A stretch of 64,000 nucleotides of DNA. It comes from Prunella strophiata. Lineage: Eukaryota > Chordata > Aves > Passeriformes > Prunellidae. This document shows positions 13,101 through 24,662 of the stretch, piece by piece (position 1 is the stretch's first letter; each line of letters starts with the position of its first letter). Position numbers and translations under genes: made by a program. Location: the NCBI GenBank assembly GCA_036583965.1, contig JAZBQD010000015.1:66308330-66372329 (forward strand), written 5' to 3'. The notes below the pieces were generated by a model that saw only the letters and a program-made list of their open reading frames with translations, made no database searches and was not told the DNA's origin.

Positions 13101-15988
13101 GGCAGCACTGTCAAAGCAAAACACTCCACATAACCTTCATCACTTTGCCAAAACCAGCCCACCAGAAGAAATCAAAGAGAAATTCTAAGTGTGGACTTGC
13201 CAAACGAATCTTTCATCTAAATTTTGAAACAAAGACTTTGCTCTTGCCAAACACTGCTAAGCTTTGCCGAGGCCTCACATGAAAAATCAAGAGCTCTGAC
13301 TATATGGAATTCAAACTCAATGTAAAACTTGGGCTTATTCCCAATTAATGCAAATGAGATACTGCACACTACCTGGAAGGTCTTTAAATTAAAAATTATT
13401 CTGACACAGAACTGTACCAAATTAAGTCAGCAATGATGAAATTATAAAAAAATGGTGTTATGAACTGTCCTGGCACTTAAAGACATGATGAAGTCTCCAT
13501 AACACTTGGAAACCCTGTTATTATGAAAACACTCTTTTTAAGTCAACATTTTATTTCCAAAATGTTACACTCTCAAGGAATTTAAAATACTCTCTTTTAA
13601 GGGCATACAAAATCAAAAAATACCTTCATGTTGAAAAACATACTTTAAAAAACTATTACCATAATGATAAATTTCTAATGCTGACGCACTTTCATGTCAT
13701 ATACAAAAAAAAAAAAAAAAAAATAAAGACATTTTGGACAAAAATGTAAAAATGTTTCATTTATAATCTTATTATATTTACTTGCATTTTTCTTCAGTAA
13801 AGAACTGGAACAGCTTTTCTTTCTAAAACTGATACAAAATTACTTTACATTCTCTCTTATGGCTCATATGAGAGAAACTAAAATCATACTAAAAAACGCC
13901 CTTAGCAATGCTGTTGTTAAGGACAGCAAAGACGGCAGGTAAACCCGGGTTGTCAGGGGCTTGTTTTCCAATTAAAAGTGTACTACCTCAAATACTTGTG
14001 CATATTCTATGAATACTCTCCAGCCCAGGGAACACTTTTCAAGTCTCCCCTAGGAGAACCTGTATTTTCTTAAGAGTATATGTAGATTTTTTGCAGGGTA
14101 CATTTGCTCAACAATTAGCCAGAGTTCCACTGGAAAGAGCTTCTTTATGTGATAACTGATAATTCCCAAATTCTTTTCCCTACCACATTCATTAGAAAAC
14201 AAGCAAGTTGAATTCTTCAAGGAAAATTATGTCCTGAAACAGCCAGACAGGTTTCACTTAAAACTTAATTCATACACAGATATGTGTTTCTGCATTGCTT
14301 TTCCCTTCTCTCTGGTTACTCTTCAACACAGTCAACCCTTTAAATTAAGTAGGATAAATATTTAAACAGCATTTCCATTAGAACAACTGATCAGCTGAAA
14401 GAGAGAGATCTTACTGGTGTGCTCTCTGAAAGCACTGAGCACTTGTGCTCAGAAATACCTCCTAGACTTCAAATAACCTATAGGGAAGAGGGCATTTATG
14501 AATACCCAAACTGGGAGAATTCATGATAGAAGGGCATGGATGATGGAAGGGAATTCATGATGGGAGGAGCAGGATGGGTGAGAAGAGAGGCTTAGCCTCT
14601 CATTGCTAAATATGTGCGAGTGCCCAGATTATCTGTGTAACACATAAATGCAGAGAAACACAAACACTTCCCAGAAACAGCTGAGGTGCACAAAAAGAGA
14701 AGAAACCAGAGAAGACTCTTGGAAACCTGCCTGATTTCCTGTGAGCACACAGACCACATGCTTGGCAACCTCACAGGGAAACCCAACTTGCATCCCTGTG
14801 ATTCTCAAGTATCCCTCTGGGAATGGGGGACAGTGTTTTTTGAAGAGACAGTGGTTTTCCCAATCTGTACTCATGAGATGACCAGAATGTTTTGAACTGG
14901 AACTCCTTTATGTCCAAAAATTTCAAAATCCAGGGACATTTTTCTGACCCAGAACAGATCTTCAACTACCAAAATTTAACATTAAATGGTCCACCCTTTA
15001 CCACTCACTCCTATTGAGTAGAAAATTTTAATTCTGGCATTTTCTAAATTCTAGATGTTTAACTTTGAAACCTATTTTTCCAGTTTAGAAAATTTGCAAT
15101 TCTGCAGTCTTGCAGATTTCTTAAATAGTTTTTATTCTTCTTAGAATAAATGTCTATTTAAAAGAAAGCAAAAATGTTAAACTAAGAGTTTAAAATCTTT
15201 CCACCTATCTATTATAGCCAAAAAAAGGATTGTAGGCTTTTCATCCTCCATTTGGATTCATTAGTAAATAAGTGCTTCCTCTTATTGTTCTCACTTATAT
15301 TTACTGAAAATGGAATGCCTCGAATGAATTCCATTTTAGAATCGCATTGAGAGCATGCTCCAATTCACACAGATGGGATTTTTTTTTCACTTTTCCTGAC
15401 CTCTTCTCTCCAACAAGTTTCCTCACAGTCCTGCAGTTTTTCCAAGTCCTTCTCCTTATCCAATGAAACCAATCTGAAATCCAAGATTTTAATTCAAGCA
15501 AATGAAGTGGCACCACGCCACTTGTCTATCACATTGTCTACTTTCCCACAGGACCCAAAATCCTTCAGATTTCCTCCATAATGAACATTCACATTCAGAT
15601 TCCATGCCTTTCCTTAAAATGATCAGTGACTGCCATATCCCTTCTCAGCTCTATGAAGCTTCTTTTTGGCTTATCAGTAAGTCTTTTCCTCTAAACTCAG
15701 TCAAAATTCAAACACATTCAGAAATCTCAGCATTACATTTTGGTTCTTCATCAGAACTGTTGTATGTCTCCCACAAGTCTTTTGCAGTTTTCAATGAGGC
15801 TTAAACCCAGAGTATTTGTCCATTTATCAGGCCAACACTGGGCCATCATCCTAACTCATGGCTTCCCTGGCTCATCCTTTTCAAGTTCCCCTCCAAGTCC
15901 TCCCAATACCAAGATATGACAGTGTCTAAAGAGCAGTCTAAATTTCCACCTAAGAGTTTTAATTTTCTTGTCTCCTTTGCTGGCAGGT
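10166..15988 (-). other. FHOD3: FHOD3 intron, middle part
   Basis: AT-rich intronic DNA without recognisable exons. It contains a long imperfect hairpin at 11852-12017 (listed separately) and an A-run of about 19 near 13706-13724. The open frames here (for example 15502-15804 plus) have no family resemblance and no supporting splice or start context. Confidence 0.7.
11852..12017. repeat. Long imperfect inverted repeat (hairpin)
   Basis: The left arm at 11852-11906 and the right arm at 11956-12017 are near reverse complements. The core AAGGAGTCATCAGTCAT (from 11879) pairs with ATGATTGATGACTCCTT (to 11990) with one mismatch. Outside the core, TCACAC pairs with GTGTGA, and inside it GCAGGAG pairs with CTCCTGC. 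The loop carries a smaller hairpin (GGAAGGAG / CTCCTTCC, about 11909-11928). The arms differ by small indels, as in an old element. It could be a MITE-like DNA transposon relic or a structured transcript; no family was recognised. Confidence 0.75.
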
Positions 15989-16630
15989 TGTTGGAACCCA
16001 GGACATTCCTTTGACTTCCCTGGATGATTCAAGACCCTGGCAAGGGGCTCAGAGACCTTGGCACAGAGTCAAAAACACCTGTGCCTTCAATTTTAGCCCA
16101 TGGAAAAAATTAACCAACTTTGTGTGAAGATTAACAAGCCACAAGAGTTTGAAGAGAGTGATAGTTAATTTGTCACAGGGTGAAAATAGTAGAATCTTGG
16201 GGTTTTAGAATGGGGGTTCAAGAGGCAAGATGGAGGAATTTGGGTGTGTCCTGTCCTTCTTCTTGTTCTTGTCCTCCATCTTCTGCTGTGATGGTGACAC
16301 TTTGTAATTGGTTTAGAGCAGAGACAGACCTGTCTAACATCGGTGATAGGTATTGTAAAATTATTGTAAATACAGTACACTTAGTTCTTAGTATAAAAAG
16401 TTAACACCACCCTAAAGGCTGGGATTGTGCCTCAACCTGACCTGCTCAGGACAGACCTCAGCAGGTCAGAGAAAGAATGTATTAGATAAGGAAAAATAAA
16501 CAACCTTGAAAAGCAGAACTGAGAACTCTCAACTTCTTTGGTCACGGGGCTGGGAGAAAAGGACTTTCTAATATCTTGGGAGTCAGAAACACCACAGAAA
16601 TCCCGAGAGCAGAGTTACACTCCTCACTCT
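15989..16630 (+). mobile_element. Solo endogenous-retrovirus LTR, plus strand, antisense to FHOD3
   Basis: This block resembles an LTR type I recall as repeated in passerine genomes. It runs from TGTTGGAACCCAGGAC at 15989, through GGCAAGATGGAGGAATTTGG and CCTCCATCTTCTGCTGTGAT, to GAGAGCAGAGTTACACTC near 16620. Promoter-like parts are in the expected order: a TATA box GTATAAAAAG at 16391-16400, an 8-bp stem GACCTGCT/AGCAGGTC at 16439-16467, then AATAAA at 16495-16500. No retroviral gene flanks it, so it is a solo LTR left by recombination. The ends are approximate; I found no clear target-site duplication. The family assignment is from memory and unchecked. Confidence 0.75.
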
Positions 16631-16889
16631 ACCATTACGTCACATCTCGTCCCTCTGACAGACTGAAGGAACATGGGAAGGTTTGCAGATCATAAAAATA
16701 AAAGACTCTAAAAAGGGAATTGGCCAATTCCAAATTACAAATGAAGCCTTAAAAGTCTCTTTTGCCAGAATCTAAATGTTATTCTCTAAATTAAAAAAAT
16801 AAAATAAAATAAAAATAAAAAAAAGGAAAAAGAAAAAGAAATTAAATTCATGTTCAAATTCACAGAATAGACAGCTATTATCTACTCAC
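16631..16889 (-). other. FHOD3: FHOD3 intron between exon and LTR
   Basis: Short intronic stretch directly after the 16890-16957 exon donor. It contains an A-rich low-complexity block (about 16790-16850) made of AAAAT and GAAAA units. Confidence 0.8.
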
Positions 16890-16957
16890 CTGAAATATTT
16901 GTTTCAAGGAAAAAAGTGCCCGTCTCAGTTCCCGTCCATTGGAATTGTAAAGTTTTT
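16890..16957 (-). CDS. FHOD3: FHOD3 internal coding exon (end of GBD / start of FH3 region)
   Basis: This 68-nt exon on the minus strand encodes 22 codons plus two leading bases. The peptide includes KLYNSNGRELRRALFSLKQ and ends IFQ, matching the FHOD-family formin segment that joins the GTPase-binding domain to the FH3/armadillo-like region (about residues 114-135 in human FHOD3, numbering from memory). Its boundaries are canonical: acceptor TTTGTTTTCTCAG before the exon and donor CAG|GTGAGTAGA after it. It enters in phase 2, with the previous exon supplying the G of a GAA glutamate codon, and leaves in phase 0, which fits the next exon at 1771-1876. FHOD3 nucleates and bundles actin and is needed for cardiac sarcomere assembly (family knowledge). 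FHOD1 is the alternative, but the next exon and the long introns favour FHOD3. A solo LTR lies about 260 bp downstream in the following intron, on the opposite strand. Confidence 0.93.
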
Positions 16958-19843
16958 CTGAGAAAACAAAACAAGACAATAGAAAAAACTTCAGCATAAA
17001 CAAAACTGACAACACAGCAAGAATGTAGTACAGCTTTAGAAAGAATTATAGCACCCACTTCCCATTAGGTAGACTTCTCTTAAAAAAATAGCTTTTTAAA
17101 ATATAGCTATAGGACTTATTCATTAAATATGCATGTAAACCAGGATTTAGTTGTCTATAACTTAGGATGGCATCTTCCAGGTAAATTCACAACAGCTTCA
17201 ATAAGATCAGTAAGAAACAATTCTCTCTGGAGTTTTTGAAAATGCTTAGAAATACTCTTCTTTCTGCATTAAGGTAAATTTAGGGTTTACTGAAAGTACC
17301 AGATTAATCTCAAAAGACTTGTCTGAGACCACTCTTTGCCTTTGTTATCAAAGCTAGAGCCACTGAATCCCATCTTTGACTGCCTTCCCTCTAGACATTC
17401 TTTTCTCATGTTCTCATCTTTCTATTGTTAAATGCTTTCTCCAATAGCAATGAACGTTAATACCAGAAATAGTCGGACAGTCTGTCCTTAGCATAATTCA
17501 AAACAGTGTTTTATTCTCCTGAAAACTGATCTTGACCTTTTTCTAAATGAACCAGAAGCCTTCTTTTCATCATCCAATACTGAAATGTATTACTTCATTT
17601 ATTCCCCTACTAATGCATTCTCACAAAAATAATTTAAAGACAAAACCAATTCTGCTATCCGTCTGAACCCTCTTACAATGTCTGTGCCTTTGGAAGAAGT
17701 CTTGGACTGTGCATCTCAAGTCTGTTGCAAATTTGTGACTGTGCAGGGACAGAGCAGAAGGTGAGCTCTTCAAACCTTCCTGGCCTACTACGCTTGGTGT
17801 ATTTGATAGAAAGAGACTTTATGCAATACATCTACAGTCCTAAATTTAATTTTATCAGACTACTGCAATCCAAGGGCTATGACAAAGGAAAATCAAATCT
17901 TCATGGTCACCTCAGATGACACACTTGCCTCATCCACAAATCATCACGAAAGCACCCTCTCTGCAATCAACGGAGTAGTGGCCTGTAGTGACCAGCATGT
18001 CCTGAGATCAAAGCTGGAATGCCCATGGAATGATAATAATCTTATGAGAAAATTAAATATCGAACCCCAACATTTTATATCTTACTTTCCCTTGTCTATT
18101 TCTCTTTCAATTACCACTTTACACTACAAAACCAAATTAAATTTCATTTCCCTCTGTCAGGAAGTTGCAAAAAAGGGACTAGCATTTGAGGATTCGATGC
18201 ATTTGTAACTCAGTGATAATTTTTTACTTCAATCAAGGAAGGCGAGGTCTGATTTTAGAAAAAAAAAACATTTCTTATTACTAACTGTCATCTTCAACCA
18301 AAGGAAAAATACAAAGCAAAACGATAGCAGAACTAACACTACTTTTTTTAAACATTGAAAAGTAGTTTTGTTCTTCCCTAATTGCCTTTGATTTCAAAGG
18401 CAGAATGTACAGAACTGGCAAAACTATTGTTTTTATAAGTTGTCTTCTTTCTTGCACTTTTTATAGATTCTTGACAAAACATTGGAGGAACGGATTTCAC
18501 TTCAAGCCATAAACTTAGAGGCACACTTTAATTACTCTCACTTAAAAACGCACTGGCATGTGGGACCACATTTCTTGGCAGGATAAAGAGTAATTTTGTC
18601 AGGAAAGCCTAAAGAATAATAAAGATCTTCTAAGACCCGGTCTGTCAACTTTACATGCCACATTACACAAAATATTCCTTTTTGAAAGTTACCTCCATCT
18701 GGCATTTGTTATTACTAATTTCCCTCTATTCATAATTCACCAGCATCATTATGAGCAGAATGTCTCCAAACAAGGCAGTGCATGATCATCTTAATTAAGA
18801 GAGGCACCACTTCTTAAAGTCCTGGCAACTTTGTACATAAATATCAATGTCCTAACAAATGCCATCTGTTGGTGTTGGTCTTAAACAGAAATCATCATCC
18901 CAGCCCGGGGTGAAGTCCTAACAAACCATTGTTTTGATACCATAACACTGGTTGTTTCATTGGTGCGTGAAGATTTTTGGTACATCTCAGAGGAACAATG
19001 CTGAACATTTTTTCTCCTTGGTGTTTTCACAGAGCATAACCTCATCCTTGGCAGTCAGCACAAACAATGCTCTCCCTGCTCATCTGTAGCAAGGAGGACA
19101 GAAGTTACTGACTGCAGCTCAAAAAGGGGTCTATTGTTAGAGCTAAGAATCAACAACTACTCCACGTATCAAGTTTGACAACAGCTGTGGAACATATCAC
19201 AAATGTCTGAGGTGGGTTGAAAATCCATCTGAGGAATGACAGTCCAGGTAAGTCATCTCACTTCTGACATCTTCTACCACAGACAATGTACATTCACAAA
19301 TACCTTCTCATGCAGAGCTGATCTTGTTCACTCAGCTCAAAGATACAAGTCCACCAAGCATCTTCACGTGTTACTCTTACACACAGGCAACACACTCTCT
19401 GCATAAGTCCTGACACCCACTTACTCCAGTGCTGGCAGCCACTAGAAGTATTCACTGACCAGAACACAAGGAAGAAAGTGAAGTGCCCAGGTGGCCATGC
19501 TACACCAGAAGATGTTTTGGTTTAGAAAACCTCAGTCCAGGATGAAGCTCATCCAGGGAAGGAAAAGCCTGCATAAGCCAAGGTACTGCACGGACCCTTA
19601 AAAAAGCTTGTACTTTTATTGTGTGTGCTGTTTTTCAGATTACAGCTGGGGGACACTTGCTAAGATGCTCTCAAGGCCTTAGAGAATTCCCACTTGTTAA
19701 CAGTAACTTTAGCACCCCAGGGTCCTCAGGCGCATCCTGAAAGCTCTAGACTGCAAGTGAGACTACAAAAATGCATCAGAAGAAACTGAAAGGCAAAAAT
19801 CAGTTCTGAGCTCTTTTCCTACAGCAGAAAAACAAAATGAAAG

Positions 19844-19877
19844 AAAAAAAAAAAAAAAGAGAGAGAGAGAGAGAGAG
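19844..19877. repeat. A-run followed by GA microsatellite
   Basis: Fifteen A followed by about nine GA units, uninterrupted. Confidence 0.9.
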
Positions 19878-22800
19878 GAAAAGCCACATTTGCAGAAAGT
19901 TTCACACTGCAGATGATTCAGAAACTAGATAGCAAATGCTTTTTACTGCTTGTTTGACATAAGCAGTTTAAAGTGTTGCCCTATGAAGCAGACTGGGAAA
20001 TAACTTTCCATGTTAAAGCACAGAGGTGACTAATTCCTGTAGTACCTCCCTGGCAGAGCTGCCTGTAACTGCAACAAATGATGCCTACAGCTTTGAAACA
20101 GGAGTCTAGCCTGCTACTATCACCCAGAAAATTCTGAGGTGCTCCAAGCACAGTCCAAATGACTCACAAGTTCACTGCTTTGTTACTAGGTGTCAGATAA
20201 GCTTGAATATGTGCACCAAGACTGCTTTACACCAGAAAACAAACTTCTGAATTTCAATCAGGAACATGTGCTGCTACACCTCTCCCTGAAACTTCTCTGG
20301 CCCTTTGGTAAAACACATTTCCTGTCCTTCTCCAGGCCAGCTGCAAGCTGGAGACATTCTACATTCATATACTTCCAGGTAAGATAAAACAGGTCAGTGA
20401 GTTCGTAGGTCAGGGAGTTTGTGATATCTGACACAGACTTCATTTACCTATGAATGATGGTGGCTTTGACATCCATGTCCTGATAAGTGACACTATTGCA
20501 GACACTTTTACTCCTCTTCTTCAAGAAATAAAGAGCTGCATTCCGCAGCTGTGAAATAGTTTTAATTGCATATACACAGATGACAGAAAAGTCTCCTTGT
20601 GGCTCCCTCTGAGTTAACCAACACTAGAGGGCACTGCTTATTTCCTTATTTTACGAAAGAAAAGGCACTCTGCCCCTCCATGGGCTTCTCACTGCTAGAG
20701 CAGCACTGTTTGGGATGCAGAGCTGGTACTCCATTAACCTTGAAACACTGTTTTTAATCTGTAGACTGTAAGATGTCCTATGAAATTGAAAAGCATCAGC
20801 TCTGCCAATCTCAAACATTCAAAATCAGAGTCAACTCTTTTGAAACTGACAGAAAACCAGGTACTGGTATGGGCCTGAGTTTTATTTACTGCAAGAACAA
20901 AGAATCACAATTATTAAATTATCCTTCACATCATAGCAGGGAGGTGTATATCCTTAAAAGACAGAGAGATTTCCTTAGCTCATCATTTGTTTCTAGAGGC
21001 AGAGAACCACAGATAACCAGACTTGTGGTAGAGCCAGACACGTGTGAGAGCAACCTGCAAGTAGCTATTCTGGTTGCTGTTGCAACCTGCAACAGCAGAA
21101 CTTTGGTCAAGAGAAGCCATTATGCTCTAAAAGAAAAATATTATTTGTTACCCTGTATTTTTCGCTTGTTTTTGCTTTTGTGAAAAATAACTTGGCCTAA
21201 GTGAAAAAGGATTCCTATAGGTACAAATGCAGCAGTGGGGGGAAGGCAGTTTGGTTTGAAACCAACATCTTTTCAGAAAGGAAGAGAAGTCTTTAAAGAT
21301 ATTTTATCAGACAACTTGCTGCTTTCAAACGGATTCTATATTTTCAAAGATAATTGTCAGAGGCTCAAATTTCCTTGGTTTTCACCTCTTTTGATTATGT
21401 GGGAAAAGGGACGTTTTAAAGAAAACAGTAATTTGTCCTTATATTCTTAAATAAAGTACTGACTTTTCTTCAGCCTTCTATAGGAAAAAAATGAATGTTT
21501 TTAATCCACAGTAATAAAAGAAGAAGTGGAACTGGCTGAACATTGCTTGGTTCAGTCCCATGTGCTACACCTGACCTCTGACCGACAGGGTACCATCCTC
21601 CTCCCTTCCTCTTCCATCACACCCATTGAATTAGTCCCTGGGATATAGTAATTTATACAGCATCAGCCTTTTGAGCTGTTGGCAAAGGCTTGTGAACATC
21701 TGGCTGAGCACAAATGGGAGTTGCTCTGCTTCACTTGCTGCTGCCTGAATGACCTCCATGTCTCCCATCCATGCCTCTTTTCTTTAAGCTATAATTTCAA
21801 GATGAAGCTCCTTTCCTTACAAAAACATAAAAGGGAGATTAACTCCACATTTGATTACATTAGCAGGATACCTGGTGCAGATCCACTTAAATTACATTTG
21901 AAACATTTCCTGCCATTCATTTTTACCTGGCATTGGACAGAAGTAGCAACATTCTCTGGCTTCCAGTAGCCACTTGCAAATTAGCCAGTACTTAGAAACT
22001 AAAAAATTTAATTCCTCTCCCTGCAACAAGGAATAAAATATTATTTTAAATGCTCACTAGGAAGAAATGTTAATAAAATTAAAAGGCTTTCAAAATTTAA
22101 ATGAACTGCCTACCTTTCCAGCAGCACTGATGGGAAAAAAAAAAAAAAAAAAAAACTTGAAACAACAAAAAAAAGTGTTTATAATGGTAAGAAATTTTGG
22201 CATTCATTCTTTCTGTGAATGCCCATGCCACACTTCTAAATTTATTACTGAACTATTCCAATTTTAAATGCATGTTATTTTATCTGAATGAATGTATACA
22301 ATTGTAGAACTAAAAATCTGAGCAATACAGCAACAAGTCGGGCAAATGGGTGCACTCCTGTGAACAGGCATCAGGAACCAGCCAGGCAGACTTCACTCGA
22401 GGAGGCCCACGGGTACATACAGTGCTGCAGATCTATAAAACAACTGTATATAAAACTAATTAGCGTAGTGTGCCAGTCTTTCACTGTATGTCAAACAAAT
22501 TAAAGCAGTTCTCTAAGAAAAGACCTGGTCCTGTGCCAAGAATAGGCTCTTAGTTTAGCTTTTGTCCACGAAAGTTAGTCATAAATGTGTTGGCCAGACA
22601 AGGCACTCTCCTTTTCTTCCTAGACCCCCTAGAAAATGCACGAAGAAGGGATTCATTCACAGGCATATTGCCCACTATTACATTAACACAATTGCTGCTT
22701 CTGCTGAGATTACTTTGTTTTGCATATTACAAATTTCCTTTTTTTCCCCTCTGAATTCGATCTTATTTTGTCTGGATAAATGGTTATGCATTAATTAGTG

Positions 22801-22916
22801 AAACATGTCACATGTGAACTCAAGCTACATATTCTCCCACTGATCCAGGGATAAATGGTTAGCACTTAGCACAGGAAAGGAGCTTTCTCATAGTAAAGGA
22901 CCTTAGGCAAAGTAAG

Positions 22917-23175
22917 TGGCCGCGTACAAATTTCGGGAAGCCGAGCCCACATCACTGTCAGCACCGAGTGCTTTGGAGGAATGTGCAGGCTGCCTCCAAG
23001 GAATGCCGCCCCAGCTCCCCGGCAGAGAAAAACACTCCCTACTCTCCTTTTCATTCAGACACACAGCAGCTGCTTAGCTAATTATCTGGGACAGTGGGTC
23101 CCCTCAGCGAGCAGGGTCCTTTGCCCCCACTGGGAGAGGGGGATCCTTTGTCGGGAAAGGATCCTATTACGCCTG
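22917..23175. promoter_or_regulatory. CpG-enriched patch, candidate regulatory element
   Basis: About ten CpG dinucleotides fall in roughly 260 bp (for example GGCCGCGTAC near 22919, TTCGGGAAGCCGAG, GTCAGCACCGAG, AATGCCGCCCC, CCCCGGCAG, TTGTCGGGAAAGG, ATTACGCCTG), while the surrounding tens of kilobases are strongly CpG-depleted. This is the pattern expected of an unmethylated enhancer or minor promoter, but no initiation motif is clear. It is smaller than a standard CpG island. Confidence 0.3.
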
Positions 23176-24094
23176 CATTTGAGAAGAGCTCAACTTCAAG
23201 CCTGCATCCTTATTCCCTTTCTCTGTAAAGGACCTGCAGGTGGGGAGTGGGAGGAGGGAAAGACAAAATAGTCTTGGACACCCTTTCCTATCCCATACCC
23301 TAAAGCCATGTTGGCAGAGGCTCAAAGTAAAGAGTGCAAAGAGCCACCTGCAAACCCCAGGGAGCCTGTGGGTTTGGACTGACAAGCAGGGAGAACTCCA
23401 GGGCAGGATCTCCCCTGGGAATGAAAAATACCCAATTCGGCTAGCACTTCAGAGCAATTGTATACACTCACGCATGGGATTTTCTGCCTCTTTGAAAGTA
23501 GAAGTCTGCTTTCCTGACACTGCAAAAAGTACCCAGCAGAAAGAGTCCCTGGATTTCCACAGGGAGAGTACACATTGCGAAACTCCCACTCTGGGGAGAT
23601 GAGTTGGAGCTAATATTTTTTGAGTGTTTGTCTGAAATGCCAAATGTCTTAGCTTCTGTCACAAGTGAATTAACATAAGACTGTCAGCACAAGAATGATT
23701 ATACATTTAAATCCACTGAAAAAAAGTATCTGCTTCTGCAGGTGCAAGTGTCCTCCCTCACTTCTTGCTCCTGTGTTTCTAAGAGATATGAAATGAGATT
23801 CAATGAATTGTGGGAAATGAGAATATATAAGAAAAGTCCAGAGGATCAAGAAGAAACACGATGATCCTGAGGATGAGGAATTGGGAGACATGCAACAACA
23901 GGTCCTTTTCGTTCTGAACATATCATTCCTGAATGTCCTGGTGACTCCCCTACCCTTGGTTCTAGGTGATAGTCAGTGATGGAGGTTCAGCATAAACTAC
24001 AGTAACATCTAAATAATTCCATGAGATTTAAAAGCAGGAGGTTTTTATGCAGATATCTGGCAGAAGGGACTTTCCAGTCTTTATCGTACTCCAC

Positions 24095-24662
24095 TGTCAT
24101 GGTTTAACCCCAGCTGGTAGCCAGGCCCCAGGCAGACACTCTCCCACGAGCGTGATGAGGGAGAGAATGGGAAGTGTAACAGGGAGAAAACCTGTGGGTG
24201 AGATAAAGACAGTTTAATAGTAAAGAAAAAGCCACTCACACAAGCAAAGCCAAACAAATAATTAATTCACCACTTCTGATGGGCAGGCAGGTGTTCAGCC
24301 ATCTCCAGGAAAGTAGGGCTCCATCATGCCTAACACTGACTTGGGAAGACAAACACCTTAATTCCCAACATTCCCCCCTTCCTCCTCCTTTTCCCAGCTT
24401 TATATGCTGAGCAGGACACCATATGACATGGAATGTCCCTTTTTGGTATGCTGGGGTCAGTTCTTGTGCACCCCCAGCCCCCTTGCTGATGGGGTGGTAC
24501 AAACAGAAGAAAAGGCCTTGACTGTGTAAGTGCTGATCAGCAGTAACAAACACATCCCGGGACTACCAACAGTGTCTTCAGCAGAAATCCAAAAAAAATC
24601 CAAAAGTCTCTCCCAAACTAGGTATTATGAAGAAAATTACCTCAGCCAAAACCCCTCTGGCA
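24095..24662 (-). mobile_element. Solo endogenous-retrovirus LTR, minus strand, same sense as FHOD3
   Basis: The plus strand begins TGTCATGGTTTAACCCCAGC, the hallmark end of a common avian ERV LTR, and finishes near CCCCTCTGGCA at 24662. Read on the minus strand it has the usual order: TG start, a TATA-like CATATAAAG (complement of 24398-24406) after about 260 bp, and an ATTAAA-type poly(A) signal (complement of 24213-24218) before the terminal CA. No gag, pol or env sequence lies beside it, so it is solo. The orientation matches FHOD3 transcription. Divergence from the remembered family sequence is substantial, which indicates an old insertion. Exact ends and target duplication were not resolved. 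Confidence 0.82.

Larger units (their letters stand above)
16958..24094 (-). other. FHOD3: Intron upstream of the FHOD3 exon, proximal part
   Basis: Intronic sequence preceding the 16890-16957 exon in transcription order. It contains an A15(GA)n tract at 19844-19877, an A-run at about 22136-22154, and a relatively CpG-rich patch at 22917-23175. The preceding FHOD3 exon (ending in a cysteine-isoleucine-glutamate segment in other vertebrates) was looked for on the minus strand and not found. Confidence 0.7.

Noticed and set aside
19200..19246. CCAG|GTAAGTCA strong plus-strand donor
   Set aside because: No open frame with an acceptor upstream and no recognisable peptide.
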